Source of the DNA: Gammaproteobacteria bacterium
GTDB lineage: Bacteria > Pseudomonadota > Gammaproteobacteria > Chromatiales > Chromatiaceae
Length of the DNA: 51,881 bases
NCBI GenBank assembly: GCA_030065815.1
Contig: JASJCU010000004.1
Coordinates: 1-51,881, forward strand
Direction of reading: 5' to 3'
Part shown: positions 8,771 to 18,517 of the stretch, piece after piece
How positions within the stretch are numbered: position 1 is the first letter of the stretch
Layout of the letters: each line of letters begins with the position of its first letter
The notes under the pieces: model-generated
Databases searched by the model: none
Told to the model about the DNA's origin: nothing
What the model saw: the letters and a program-made list of their open reading frames with translations, nothing else
Position numbers and translations under genes: made by a program

Positions 8771-9175
8771 CTAGGTCTGCACACACTCGACCGACAGCTC
8801 CACGGCCGGGCGCAGGGTGTTGGCGACGATGCAGCCGCGCTCGGCGATCGTGACCAGCTTCGCCAGCTCGCTGGCCGGTTCGCAGTCGGCGCTGACCCGC
8901 ATGCGCACCGCGGTGTAGCGCGGCGGCGCGTCGGCGAGGTCGCCCTCGATGTCGGCGCGCGCGTCGCTGAGTGCGATGTCGCGTGCCTGTGCCGCGGCGA
9001 GCAGGTTGCTCATGAAGCAGCCGCCCAGCCCCATCAGCAGCGCCTCGCCGCCCATCGGCCCCTTGTCCTGGCCGCCCTTGGCCTCGGGGCGGTCGATCGT
9101 CAACTGGTGGTCGCGGACGTCGGCGAGCGACGCGGAGTGGTCGAGCTGGCGCACGCTGGCATGTATGGTCGGCAT
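8771..9175 (-). CDS. OsmC/Ohr-family peroxiredoxin-like protein
   Basis: A 134-residue OsmC-superfamily protein. The two family cysteines are present: C53 in GLGGCFMSNLL and C115 in AERGCIVANTL. Such proteins reduce organic hydroperoxides with lipoyl or thiol partners, and many small ones remain uncharacterised. AGGAG precedes the ATG at 9175. It starts 13 bases after the stop of glxR, so it belongs to the mmsA-glxR transcription unit. A role in protecting that pathway from reactive aldehydes or peroxides is inference. Confidence 0.88.
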   Translation of the reverse strand: MPTIHASVRQLDHSASLADVRDHQLTIDRPEAKGGQDKGPMGGEALLMGLGGCFMSNLLAAAQARDIALSDARADIEGDLADAPPRYTAVRMRVSADCEPASELAKLVTIAERGCIVANTLRPAVELSVECVQT

Positions 9176-9188
9176 CGTTGTCTCCTGA

Positions 9189-10073
9189 TCAGGCGATCTC
9201 GTGTTTGGCGAGTAGCTCCAGCGCGCGCGCCATCGCCGAGTGGTCGAGGTCCGACCAGCCCTGTCCGGCGCAGGCGTTGAACAGCTCCTGTGCGGTCGCG
9301 GTATTGGGCAGGCTGACGCCGAGCGCCCGCGCACTCGACAATGCGAGGTTGAGGTCTTTCTGGTGCAGCGCGATCCGGAAGCCGGGATCGAAGGTGCGCT
9401 TGATCATGCGCTCGGCGTGCACCTCGAGGATCTTCGAGTTCGCGAAGCCGCCGAGCAGCGCCTCGCGCACGCGCGCCGGATCGACGCCGGCCTTGGACGC
9501 GAACAGCAGCGCCTCGCTGACCGCCTCGATGTTCAGCGCGACGATGATCTGGTTGGCGACCTTGCAGGTCTGCCCGGCGCCGTTGTCGCCGACCCGCGTG
9601 ATGTTCTTGCCCATCAGCTCGAACAGCGGCCGGGCCCGTTCGAAGGCGTTGTTCGGACCGCCCACCATGATCGTCAGCGTGCCGGCCTCGGCGCCGACCT
9701 CGCCGCCGGACACCGGCGCGTCGAGATAATGGCAGCTGGCGGTGAGGACCTTGGCGGCGAAGTTTTTGGTCTCTATCGGCGAGATCGAACTCATGTCGAT
9801 GACCAGCTTGCCCTGCGACAGCCCTGCCAGCACGCCGTCGTCGCCGAGCAGCACCTCGGCCACTTGTGGCGTGTCGGGCAGCATCGTGATGACGAACTCG
9901 GCGTGCTCGGTGAGCTCGCGCGGCGAACCGCAGTCGCGCCCGCCGGCGTCGAGCAGCGCGGCCGGCGTCGGCGTGCGGTGCGGGCAGAACAGCAGTTCGT
10001 GGCCGCCCTGCTGCAGGTGCGAGGCCATGTGTCGGCCCATGATGCCGGTGCCGATGAAGCCGATTGTGCTCAT
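9189..10073 (-). CDS. glxR: 2-hydroxy-3-oxopropionate (tartronate semialdehyde) reductase
   Basis: A 294-residue enzyme that matches Escherichia coli GlxR closely in remembered motifs: GTGIMG (8-13), VIDMSSISPIETK, LDAPVSGGE and GQTCKVANQIIVALNIEAV with catalytic K171. It reduces tartronate semialdehyde to D-glycerate with NADH in glyoxylate and allantoin breakdown. It may also act on malonate semialdehyde or methylmalonate semialdehyde partners, given the neighbouring mmsA. It lies between mmsA (33 bases upstream) and the OsmC gene (13 bases downstream). A weak GGAG is about 12 bases before the start. Confidence 0.9.
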   Translation of the reverse strand: MSTIGFIGTGIMGRHMASHLQQGGHELLFCPHRTPTPAALLDAGGRDCGSPRELTEHAEFVITMLPDTPQVAEVLLGDDGVLAGLSQGKLVIDMSSISPIETKNFAAKVLTASCHYLDAPVSGGEVGAEAGTLTIMVGGPNNAFERARPLFELMGKNITRVGDNGAGQTCKVANQIIVALNIEAVSEALLFASKAGVDPARVREALLGGFANSKILEVHAERMIKRTFDPGFRIALHQKDLNLALSSARALGVSLPNTATAQELFNACAGQGWSDLDHSAMARALELLAKHEIA

Positions 10074-10106
10074 TGTCGTGGTTGTCTCCGTCGGGTCATC
10101 GCCTGC

Positions 10107-11606
<1,500 letters not shown>

Positions 11607-11671
11607 CCGGCTACTCCTCTGGCGAATCGGTCGTTATCGCGCCGGCGCATCGCCGGCGTCTCTGTTATGCC

Positions 11672-11677
11672 TATAAT
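11672..11677 (+). promoter_or_regulatory. Candidate consensus -10 (TATAAT) in the mmsA-tpx divergent region
   Basis: A perfect TATAAT on the plus strand lies 142 bases before tpx in the 212-base divergent region. No good -35 is visible at 17-bp spacing, where the sequence is a GC-rich CGCCGGCG repeat. On the minus strand the same AT-rich patch could serve mmsA, with TCGACA as a possible -35 near 11703. Confidence 0.35.
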
Positions 11678-11818
11678 CTTAAGCCGCTTTGTTCAGCTTG
11701 TGTCGAAACCCCCGTCTGCCCATGGGATAGCACGTTCCCACACTGTGCAAGCGGGCGCTGTCGCAACGGCGCTCCCGGGCGCGTCAGGTGCGGCGGCACA
11801 ACCCCAGAGGAGGCGCAC

Positions 11819-12322
11819 ATGGCAACGATTTCATCGCGCGGCGAGATGGTGGAGACCAGCGGCGAGCTGCCCGCGGTCGGCGGTCCGGCGCCCGACTTCG
11901 CGCTGCGCAAGGCCGATCTCAGCCCGGTCGGCCTGGCCGATTACGCCGGATCGCGCCTGGTGCTGAACATCTTTCCGAGCATCGACACGCCGACCTGCGC
12001 GAAGTCGGTACGCCAGTTCAACGAGCGCGCGGCGGCGCTGCCGAACACGCGCGTGCTGTGCGTGTCGGCCGACCTGCCGTTCGCACTGAGCCGCTTCTGC
12101 GGTGCCGAGGGGATCGAGCAGGTCGAGACGGCGTCGGTCTATCGCGCGCCCGGGTTCGGCCGGGACTACGGCGTGTTCATGGCCGATGGCCGCCTCGGAG
12201 GCCTGCTGGCGCGGGCGATCGTCGTCGTCGACGAGGGCGGCACCGTGATCGATACCGAGCTGGTGCCGGAGATCGCCCAGGAGCCTGACTACGACCGCGT
12301 CATCGCGGCGCTGACCGGGTGA
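11819..12322 (+). CDS. tpx: Thiol peroxidase (atypical 2-Cys peroxiredoxin)
   Basis: A 167-residue Tpx. The peroxidatic cysteine is C60 in SIDTPTCAKSVRQFN and the resolving cysteine is C94 in SRFCGAEG, the same spacing as in E. coli Tpx (C61, C95). It reduces hydrogen peroxide and alkyl hydroperoxides using thioredoxin. AGGAGG sits six bases before the ATG. It is monocistronic, divergent from mmsA and convergent with matR. It has no evident link to malonate metabolism. Confidence 0.95.
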   Translation: MATISSRGEMVETSGELPAVGGPAPDFALRKADLSPVGLADYAGSRLVLNIFPSIDTPTCAKSVRQFNERAAALPNTRVLCVSADLPFALSRFCGAEGIEQVETASVYRAPGFGRDYGVFMADGRLGGLLARAIVVVDEGGTVIDTELVPEIAQEPDYDRVIAALTG

Positions 12323-12360
12323 CCGGCTGAGCGGCCGGGTTCGGCGCGAGCGGCCGCGGC

Positions 12361-13062
12361 TCATGCCTCGGCGCCGTCGATCTGCTTGCCGATCGTCGCG
12401 ACGAAATCGGTGAAGCGTTCGCCCTGGATCCTGACATGGTCCTTCATCACCGCCGCGGCGGCCGCCTCGTCGCCGGCGAGGATCGCGTCGACGATCTGCC
12501 GGTGTTCGTCGAGCGAGCGCCCGGCACGGTTGCGCACCCGCAGCTGCAGCCGCCGATAGGGCTTCAGGCGCATCTGCAGCTGCCTTGCCTGCTGGGCGAG
12601 GAAGCCGTTGTGGCTGCCGCGGTAGATCCAGTCGTGGAAGCGCTCGTTCTCGTAGTAGTAGGCGTCCGGGTCACCCTTGTCGTTGGCCGCGGCGCAGTGG
12701 TCGAGCAGGGTGCGCAGCTGTCCGGTCTCGCTGTCGCTCATGCGGCGCGCGGCCAGGCGTGCGCACATGCCCTCGAGCTCGGCCATGACCTCGAACATCT
12801 CGATCAGCTGCGGCAGCCCGACGCTGGCGACGAAGCTGCCGCGGTTGGGGATCGTCTCGACGAGCCCGGAACCGACCAAGAACTTGAAGGCCTCGCGGAT
12901 CGGCGTGCGCGATACGCCGAAGCGTTCGGCGAGCGCGGCCTCGTCGAGCCGGTCGCCGGGCTTCAGCACGCCGTTGACGATCTCGTCTTCGAGGATGTCG
13001 CGCAGCTTCATGGACTGCGACGGCCCGCCGCGCGGGTTCTGCTTGTCGATCACGGCGGACAC
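12361..13062 (-). CDS. matR: GntR-family (FCD domain) regulator, probable MatR
   Basis: A GntR/FadR-subfamily regulator. The winged helix-turn-helix includes LAERFGVSRTPIREAFKFL, and the C-terminal all-helical FCD domain has the YYYENERFHDWIYRGSHN region with metal/ligand-type histidines. It is divergent from the TRAP/matAB operon, as matR is in rhizobia, where it represses malonate genes until malonate binds. The start is uncertain. The reading frame is open to 13200, but that reaches into the promoter region. A GTG at 13062 gives 233 residues, normal for the family; ATG 13011 is possible but would clip the first helix. Neither has a strong ribosome-binding site. Confidence 0.8.
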   Translation of the reverse strand: MSAVIDKQNPRGGPSQSMKLRDILEDEIVNGVLKPGDRLDEAALAERFGVSRTPIREAFKFLVGSGLVETIPNRGSFVASVGLPQLIEMFEVMAELEGMCARLAARRMSDSETGQLRTLLDHCAAANDKGDPDAYYYENERFHDWIYRGSHNGFLAQQARQLQMRLKPYRRLQLRVRNRAGRSLDEHRQIVDAILAGDEAAAAAVMKDHVRIQGERFTDFVATIGKQIDGAEA

Positions 13063-13142
13063 TGCCGGTGGTACCTCGCGCAACGGAATGGGCGGCCCAG
13101 ATCGGCCGTATCGTCGGCCTACGCCAAACATAGCATACGGAA

Positions 13143-13170
13143 TTGACAAGACAATATGCTGTACTAGACT
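13143..13170 (+). promoter_or_regulatory. Sigma-70-type promoter for the malonate operon
   Basis: TTGACA at 13143-13148 is a consensus -35; after a 16-bp spacer TAGACT at 13165-13170 matches four of six -10 bases. Transcription would start near 13177, about 60 bases before matP. The region is much richer in A and T than its surroundings. A possible divergent promoter for matR (minus strand TTGTCT, 16 bp, TATGTT) overlaps it. Confidence 0.6.
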
Positions 13171-13177
13171 CGACCGC

Positions 13178-13206
13178 ATGCAAAAATTCACCGTTTGCAT
13201 ACAAAT
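13178..13206. promoter_or_regulatory. Candidate MatR operator
   Basis: TTGCATACAA at 13195-13204 differs at one base from the published rhizobial MatR operator TTGTATACAA. It overlaps a 7-bp inverted repeat, ATGCAAA (13178-13184) and TTTGCAT (13194-13200). The site lies just downstream of the predicted transcription start and upstream of the matP ribosome-binding site, so a bound repressor would block elongation or initiation. Confidence 0.6.
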
Positions 13207-13235
13207 ACGATAAGACCCGGAGAGGAGGGTGACTC

Positions 13236-14225
13236 ATGCGTAACGCGATACTGGCAACGGCGCTGCTTGGCGGCTGCGCCGCGTGGGCGGGTGCGGCACT
13301 GGCGGACACTGTGCTGAAGGTGTCTCACCAGTGGTCGACGGCGGACGTGCGGCACAAGGTCGCGCAGATCGTCGCCGACGAGGTGGCGGCCGCCAACGTC
13401 GGCCTCGAACTCAAGATCTACCCGTCGAAATCCCTGTTCAAGCCGCGCGAGCAGTACCGTCCGCTGTCGCGCGGCCAGCTCGACATGACCGTGGTCCCGC
13501 TGGCCTATGCGGCCGGCCAGCGCCCGGCCTACAACCTGACGCTGATGCCGGGCCTGGTGAAGAACCACGACCACGCCGCGCGCCTGGTCGCGTCACCGTT
13601 CATGCAGGAGCTCGAGGAGATCATGGCGCAGGACGACGTCATGGTGCTGGTGCACGGTTACCTCGCCGGCGGCTTCGGCGGCAAGGAAAAATGCATCACC
13701 AACCCGGCCGACGCCAAGGGCCTGAAGGTGCGCGCGGCCGGCAAGTCGTTCGAGCAGATGATGGCCGCTGCCGGTGCGTCGATCACGTCGATGCCGTCGT
13801 CGGAGATCTACAGCGCGATGCAGACCGGCGTGCTCGATGCGGCGAACACCTCGTCGTCGAGCTTCGTCTCGTACCGCCTGTACGAGCAGATCAGCTGCTA
13901 CACGCCGGCCGGCGACGTCGCGCTGTGGTTCATGTACCAGCCGATGCTGATGAACAAGACCACCTTCGACGGGCTGACCGCCGGGCAGCAGGCCGCGCTG
14001 CGCGCCGGCGCGGCCAAGGCACAGGCCTACTACCTCGCCGAGGCGAAGAAGGCCGACGAGGCGTCGGCGGCGCGCTTCGAGGAGGCGGGCGTCAAGCTGG
14101 CGAAGATGGCACCGGCGGACTTCGATGCCTGGCGCGAGGTCGCCAAGACGTCGTCGTACAAGGCCTTCGTCGACGAGACCCCGGACGGGCAACGCCTGCT
14201 CGACATGGCCCTGGCGGTCGAGTGA
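13236..14225 (+). CDS. matP: TRAP transporter solute-binding protein, probable malonate receptor
   Basis: A 329-residue DctP-family periplasmic receptor with a Sec signal peptide (residues 1-23, cleavage after ALA before DTVLKVSHQW). The mature protein shows the family pattern VRAAGKSFEQMM followed by SSEIYSAMQTGVLDAA, where the conserved arginine that binds a carboxylate sits. Two cysteines (ECITN and QISCYTP regions) could form a disulfide. GGAGAGGAGG precedes the ATG. It is first in an operon with DctQ, DctM, malonyl-CoA decarboxylase and malonyl-CoA synthetase, the order of matPQMAB, so malonate is the likely ligand. Confidence 0.88.
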   Translation: MRNAILATALLGGCAAWAGAALADTVLKVSHQWSTADVRHKVAQIVADEVAAANVGLELKIYPSKSLFKPREQYRPLSRGQLDMTVVPLAYAAGQRPAYNLTLMPGLVKNHDHAARLVASPFMQELEEIMAQDDVMVLVHGYLAGGFGGKEKCITNPADAKGLKVRAAGKSFEQMMAAAGASITSMPSSEIYSAMQTGVLDAANTSSSSFVSYRLYEQISCYTPAGDVALWFMYQPMLMNKTTFDGLTAGQQAALRAGAAKAQAYYLAEAKKADEASAARFEEAGVKLAKMAPADFDAWREVAKTSSYKAFVDETPDGQRLLDMALAVE

Positions 14226-14257
14226 GCGCCGGGTAGGGCCGAGCGAGACCGGCCGCG

Positions 14258-14815
14258 ATGGCTGAAGCGGGTGCATCGGCGGTACAGCGCTGCCGCCGGC
14301 TGCTCGTGCGCGTGGTCGGCGGGCTGTCGACCGCGTGCGGTGTCGTCGCGGCGTTGATGATCCTGGTCTCGGTGCTGATCACCTGCCAGATGATCTGGGT
14401 GCGCTTCGTGCTCAACGCGTCGACGATCTGGCAGACCGAGGCCGTCACCTACCTGATGATCGCCGCGACGCTGATCGGCCTGCCCTATGTGCAGCGCCTG
14501 CGTGGCCACGTCAACGTCGACCTGCTGCCGATGCTGCTGCCGCCGGCCTGGCGGCGCTGGCTGACCCTGCTCGTGCTGGTCGCCAGCATCGTCGTGATCG
14601 GCATCATGGCCTATCACGGTTTCATGCTGTTCCACGAGGCCTGGGATCGCAACTGGCGGTCCGACACCGTGTGGGGCGTCAGCCTGTGGATCCCGTACCT
14701 CGCGCTGCCGCTCGGCTTCGGCCTGTTCGTGCTGCAATTGCTGGCCGACGTCGTCGCGGCGCTGCTCTGTGACGACGACGCCCTCGAGCACGGCGTTTTC
14801 GAGGAAGACTACTGA
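14258..14815 (+). CDS. matQ: TRAP transporter small permease, probable malonate system
   Basis: A 185-residue DctQ-family protein with four hydrophobic helices. It includes the typical MIWVRFVLNASTIWQTEAV segment between helices 1 and 2 and LPLGFGLFVLQL in the last. It lies 32 bases after matP. Its stop TGA overlaps the ATG of the large permease (TGATG), which ensures equal synthesis of the two membrane subunits. Confidence 0.87.
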   Translation: MAEAGASAVQRCRRLLVRVVGGLSTACGVVAALMILVSVLITCQMIWVRFVLNASTIWQTEAVTYLMIAATLIGLPYVQRLRGHVNVDLLPMLLPPAWRRWLTLLVLVASIVVIGIMAYHGFMLFHEAWDRNWRSDTVWGVSLWIPYLALPLGFGLFVLQLLADVVAALLCDDDALEHGVFEEDY

Positions 14816-16134
14816 TGGACCCGCTGGCGCTCGGCGGCCTGGTCGCGCTGGTCACGGTGCTGGTGCTGTTCTCGGGCGTGTCGGTCGCGACCGGCCTGCT
14901 GATCGTCTCGGCCGGGTTCCTGCTCGTCTTCGAGGGCGTGGCGTCGTTCGAGCTGCTGCCGGAGATCTTCTTCGGCAAGCTCGACAACTTTGCGCTGCTG
15001 TCGATCCCGATGTTCATCATCATGGGCGCGGCGATCTCGTCGACCCGGGCCGGGGCCGACCTGTACGAGGCGCTCGAGCGCTGGCTGACCCGCGTTCCCG
15101 GCGGCCTCGTGGTCTCCAACCTCGGCGCCTGCGCGCTGTTCTCGGCGATGTCCGGCTCGTCGCCGGCGACCTGTGCGGCGATCGGCAAGATGGGCATCCC
15201 GGAGATGCGCAAGCGCGGCTATCCGGACGGCGTCGCGGCCGGCTCGATCGCGGCCGGCGGCACGCTCGGCATCCTGATCCCGCCGTCGGTGACGATGATC
15301 GTCTACGGCATCGCCACCGAGACCTCGATCGGCCGGCTGTTCCTAGCCGGCGTGCTGCCCGGACTGCTGCTGGTCGGCCTGTTCATGCTGTGGTCGGTGT
15401 ATAGCACCTGGCGCCAGGGCGGGGCCCACTCGGCGCTCGCGATCACCGTATACAGCTGGCGCCAGAAGATCGAGGTGCTGCCGCGCGTGCTGCCGTTCCT
15501 GCTGATCATCGTCGGCGTGCTGTACGCGCTGTACGGCGGCGTCGCGACGCCGTCGGAGACCGCCGCGGTCGGCGCGCTGCTGTGCGTGCTGGCCGCGGTC
15601 TTCATCTACCGCCTGTTCCGCTTCAAGGCGCTGTGGGCGGTGCTGCGCGACTCGACGCGCGAGAGCGTCATGATCCTGTTCATCATCGGTGCCGCCGGGG
15701 TGTTCGCGTTCATGCTGTCGAGCCTGTTCGTGACCCAGGCGATCGCCGAATGGATCGCGACGCTGGACGTCAACCGCTGGGTGCTGATGGGTGCGATCAA
15801 CGTGTTCCTGCTGGTCGCCGGGTTCTTCCTGCCGCCGGTCGCGGTGATCCTGATGGCGGCGCCGATCCTCTACCCGATCGTGATCTCGGCCGGCTTCGAC
15901 CCGTACTGGTTCGCGGTGGTGCTGACGATCAACATGGAGATCGGCCTGATCACGCCGCCGGTCGGCCTCAACCTGTACGTGATCAACGGCATCGCGCCGG
16001 ACATCCCGCTGCGCACGATCCTGGTCGGGTCGATGCCGTACGTCGTCTGCATGGTGCTGGCGATCGTGATCCTGTCGGTGTTCCCGGGCATTGCGACCTG
16101 GCTGCCCGACCAGCTGATGGGGCCGACCTTCTAG
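14815..16134 (+). CDS. matM: TRAP transporter large permease, probable malonate system
   Basis: A 439-residue DctM-family transporter, the standard length, with about twelve hydrophobic segments. Signatures are SGSSPATCAAIGKMGIPEM, AAGGTLGILIPPSVTMIVYG and, near the end, INMEIGLITPPVGLNLYVI. It uses the sodium gradient to move solute delivered by the periplasmic receptor. It differs from the DctM at 4528-5952, which has an extra N-terminal loop. The following gap of 178 bases (16135-16312) holds no gene I can support. Confidence 0.92.
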   Translation: MDPLALGGLVALVTVLVLFSGVSVATGLLIVSAGFLLVFEGVASFELLPEIFFGKLDNFALLSIPMFIIMGAAISSTRAGADLYEALERWLTRVPGGLVVSNLGACALFSAMSGSSPATCAAIGKMGIPEMRKRGYPDGVAAGSIAAGGTLGILIPPSVTMIVYGIATETSIGRLFLAGVLPGLLLVGLFMLWSVYSTWRQGGAHSALAITVYSWRQKIEVLPRVLPFLLIIVGVLYALYGGVATPSETAAVGALLCVLAAVFIYRLFRFKALWAVLRDSTRESVMILFIIGAAGVFAFMLSSLFVTQAIAEWIATLDVNRWVLMGAINVFLLVAGFFLPPVAVILMAAPILYPIVISAGFDPYWFAVVLTINMEIGLITPPVGLNLYVINGIAPDIPLRTILVGSMPYVVCMVLAIVILSVFPGIATWLPDQLMGPTF

Positions 16135-16312
16135 TGTCCGGTCCACACTCCGCGCGGCGCGGCGTTGCGGCCCCGAGACCCGTCGGGCGAGGCGCGACGG
16201 CAGAGCATCGGCGAGCGCAACCGAACGACCGGCGACGTGGCATCGCGCCGGTCGCGGCGCCAACCGAGGCGGCGGTGGCGATGCGCGGAGCGGCGCGTGA
16301 CGGCCGGGGGCG

Positions 16313-17695
16313 ATGGCCGGCGTGACCTGGCTCGAACGCGTGCTGAACACGGTCGCCGATCGCGGTCGCGAGATCCTCGGTCTCGGCGAAGACGCCGCCC
16401 GCGAGCCGCTGCCGGAGCTGTGCCGGCGCCTCGTGGCCGGGCGTGGCGAGGCGACCAATATCGCGCTGGCACGCGAGATCCTGCGGCGTTTCGACGCCCT
16501 CGACGCGGCCGGCAGGACGGACTTCCTACTGGCATTGGCGGACCACTTCGGCCCCGACTCGGCGGCCATCCGTGATGCCGCGGCGGCGTTCGACAGCGCG
16601 CGTCCGGAGACCCTGGTCCGGCTGCTCGAGGCGACCGAGCCGCCGCGCCAGGAACTGTTCCGCCGCCTCAACATGGCGCCGCACGGTACCGCCGGACTGG
16701 TCGCGATGCGCACCGAGTTGCTCGACCGGCTCGCCGATCATCCGCAGCTGAGCAGCGTCGACGCCGACTTCCGCCATCTGCTGGCGTCGTGGTTCAACCG
16801 CGGTTTCCTGCGCCTGCAGCGCATCGACTGGCACAGCCCGGCGGCCGTGCTCGAGAAGATCATGCGCTATGAATCGGTCCACCCGATTGCCGGCTGGGGC
16901 GACCTGCAGCGCCGCCTGGCCGCCGACCGGCGCTGTTTCGGGTTCTTTCACCCGGCGCTGCCGGAAGAGCCGCTGATCTTCGTCGAGGTCGCACTGACCG
17001 GCGAGAGCGCCAGCGAGATCGCGACGCTGATCGACCCTGCCACGCCGGTCGCCGATCCGGATGCCGCCGACACCGCGGTGTTCTACTCGATCAACAACGC
17101 GCTGGTCGGGCTGCGCGGCATCAGCTTCGGCAATTTCCTGCTCAAGCAGGTGCTGGGCGAACTGGCCGCCGAACTGCCGCAGCTGAAACAGTTCGTGACC
17201 CTGTCGCCGCTGCCGCGCTTCGCGGCCGGGCTGCAGGCGCTGTTCGCCGGCGAGATCGCCGACTGGCCGCTGCTGCGCGTCGACGCGATGCTCGGCGACC
17301 ACCAGGCCGCGCTGGCCGACGCCAGCGGCGAGGCCGCACCGAGCGCCGCGGTGCGGCAGCTGCTCGCGCAGGGTCGAATCGACGATCCGGCGCTGGCCGG
17401 GCCGCTGGCGCGGCTCGCGCTGTTGTACATCGCCGCGCTGCGCCGCGGCCCCGGCGTGTGCTGCGACCGCGTCGCCGCGTTCCACCTGGCCAATGGTGCG
17501 ATCCTCGAGCGCATCAACGTCGCCGCCGATCGCTCGGACAAGGGCCTGGCCCAGTCGCACGGGGTCATGATCAACTACCGCTACGACCCCGACCAGGTCG
17601 TCGCCAACCACGAGGCCTTCGTCCAGGATGCGCGGATCGTCATGTCGCGCACGCTGCGCCGCGAGTACGACAAGCACATCGTGGGCAAGCATTGA
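16313..17695 (+). CDS. matA: Malonyl-CoA decarboxylase
   Basis: A 460-residue malonyl-CoA decarboxylase: malonyl-CoA to acetyl-CoA and CO2. The N-terminal helical domain (to about residue 165) is followed by the catalytic GNAT-like domain. Visible family blocks include HPIAGWGDLQRRL, CFGFFHPALPEEPLIFVEVAL and FYSINNALVGLRGISFGNFL. The conserved Ser and His of the active site lie within the C-terminal half. It has no targeting signal. The stop overlaps the next gene's ATG (TGATG). With matB it turns malonate into acetyl-CoA. Confidence 0.93.
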   Translation: MAGVTWLERVLNTVADRGREILGLGEDAAREPLPELCRRLVAGRGEATNIALAREILRRFDALDAAGRTDFLLALADHFGPDSAAIRDAAAAFDSARPETLVRLLEATEPPRQELFRRLNMAPHGTAGLVAMRTELLDRLADHPQLSSVDADFRHLLASWFNRGFLRLQRIDWHSPAAVLEKIMRYESVHPIAGWGDLQRRLAADRRCFGFFHPALPEEPLIFVEVALTGESASEIATLIDPATPVADPDAADTAVFYSINNALVGLRGISFGNFLLKQVLGELAAELPQLKQFVTLSPLPRFAAGLQALFAGEIADWPLLRVDAMLGDHQAALADASGEAAPSAAVRQLLAQGRIDDPALAGPLARLALLYIAALRRGPGVCCDRVAAFHLANGAILERINVAADRSDKGLAQSHGVMINYRYDPDQVVANHEAFVQDARIVMSRTLRREYDKHIVGKH

Positions 17696-18483
17696 TGGAC
17701 CTGCCGCTGCTGCTGTTCTCCGGGGCGGTCGCCGGCACGCTGGCCGGGTTGCTGGGGATCGGTGGCGGCGTCATCATCGTGCCGATCGTGACCCTGCTGT
17801 TCGAGGGCCACGGCATACCGCACTCACTGGCCATCAAGCTGGCGCTTGGCACCTCGCTGGCGACCATCGTCGTCACCGCGCTGTCGAGCATCTGGACCCA
17901 CCACCGCAAGGGCGCGGTCGACTGGGGCCTGTTCCGGGTCATGGGGCCGAGCGTCGTCGTCGGCTCCTTCGTCGGTGCCTGGCTGGCCGACGTGATCCCG
18001 GGCCACGCGCTGTACGTCGCGTTCATCGTGTTCCTGTTCGCGGTGTCGGTGCAGATGGCGCTGAGCCGGGTCGGCGCGCACCGCGGACTGCCCGGCCGCC
18101 CCGGTCTCGCGGCCGCGTCGACGACGGTCGGCGTCGTGTCGGCGCTGATGGGCATCGGTGGCGGGGCCATGCACGTGCCGTTTCTCAGCTACTGCGGCGT
18201 GCCGGTCAAGCGCGCCATCGCGACCGCGGCGGCGGTCGGACTGCCGCTCGCGGTCAGCGCGACGCTCGGCTACGTGATCGGTGGCCTCGACGAAACGGGT
18301 ATCCCGCCGGGCAGCATCGGCTACGTCAACCTGCCGGTGTTCGGCGGTGTCGTCGCCGCCAGCCTGCTGTTTGCGCCGCTCGGCGCGATGCTCGCCCACA
18401 AGCTGCCGGACCTGCTGCTGCGTCGCCTGTTCGCCGCGTTCCTGTTCGTGCTCGCGAGCCGCATGGCCTACGGCCTGCTGTAG
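17695..18483 (+). CDS. TauE/SafE family permease
   Basis: A 262-residue membrane protein with eight hydrophobic segments and the TauE/SafE internal repeat. Two glycine-rich motifs occur: AGLLGIGGGVIIVPIV near the N-terminus and SALMGIGGGAMHVPFL in the middle. Family members move organosulfur compounds or small organic anions. It sits between matA and matB, with its ATG overlapping the matA stop, so it is presumably produced with the malonate enzymes. It could add malonate uptake or export a by-product; sequence alone does not decide. Confidence 0.88.
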   Translation: MDLPLLLFSGAVAGTLAGLLGIGGGVIIVPIVTLLFEGHGIPHSLAIKLALGTSLATIVVTALSSIWTHHRKGAVDWGLFRVMGPSVVVGSFVGAWLADVIPGHALYVAFIVFLFAVSVQMALSRVGAHRGLPGRPGLAAASTTVGVVSALMGIGGGAMHVPFLSYCGVPVKRAIATAAAVGLPLAVSATLGYVIGGLDETGIPPGSIGYVNLPVFGGVVAASLLFAPLGAMLAHKLPDLLLRRLFAAFLFVLASRMAYGLL

Positions 18484-18517
18484 CCCTGGCCTCCACCCTC
18501 CGCATGAGTAGACGCCA

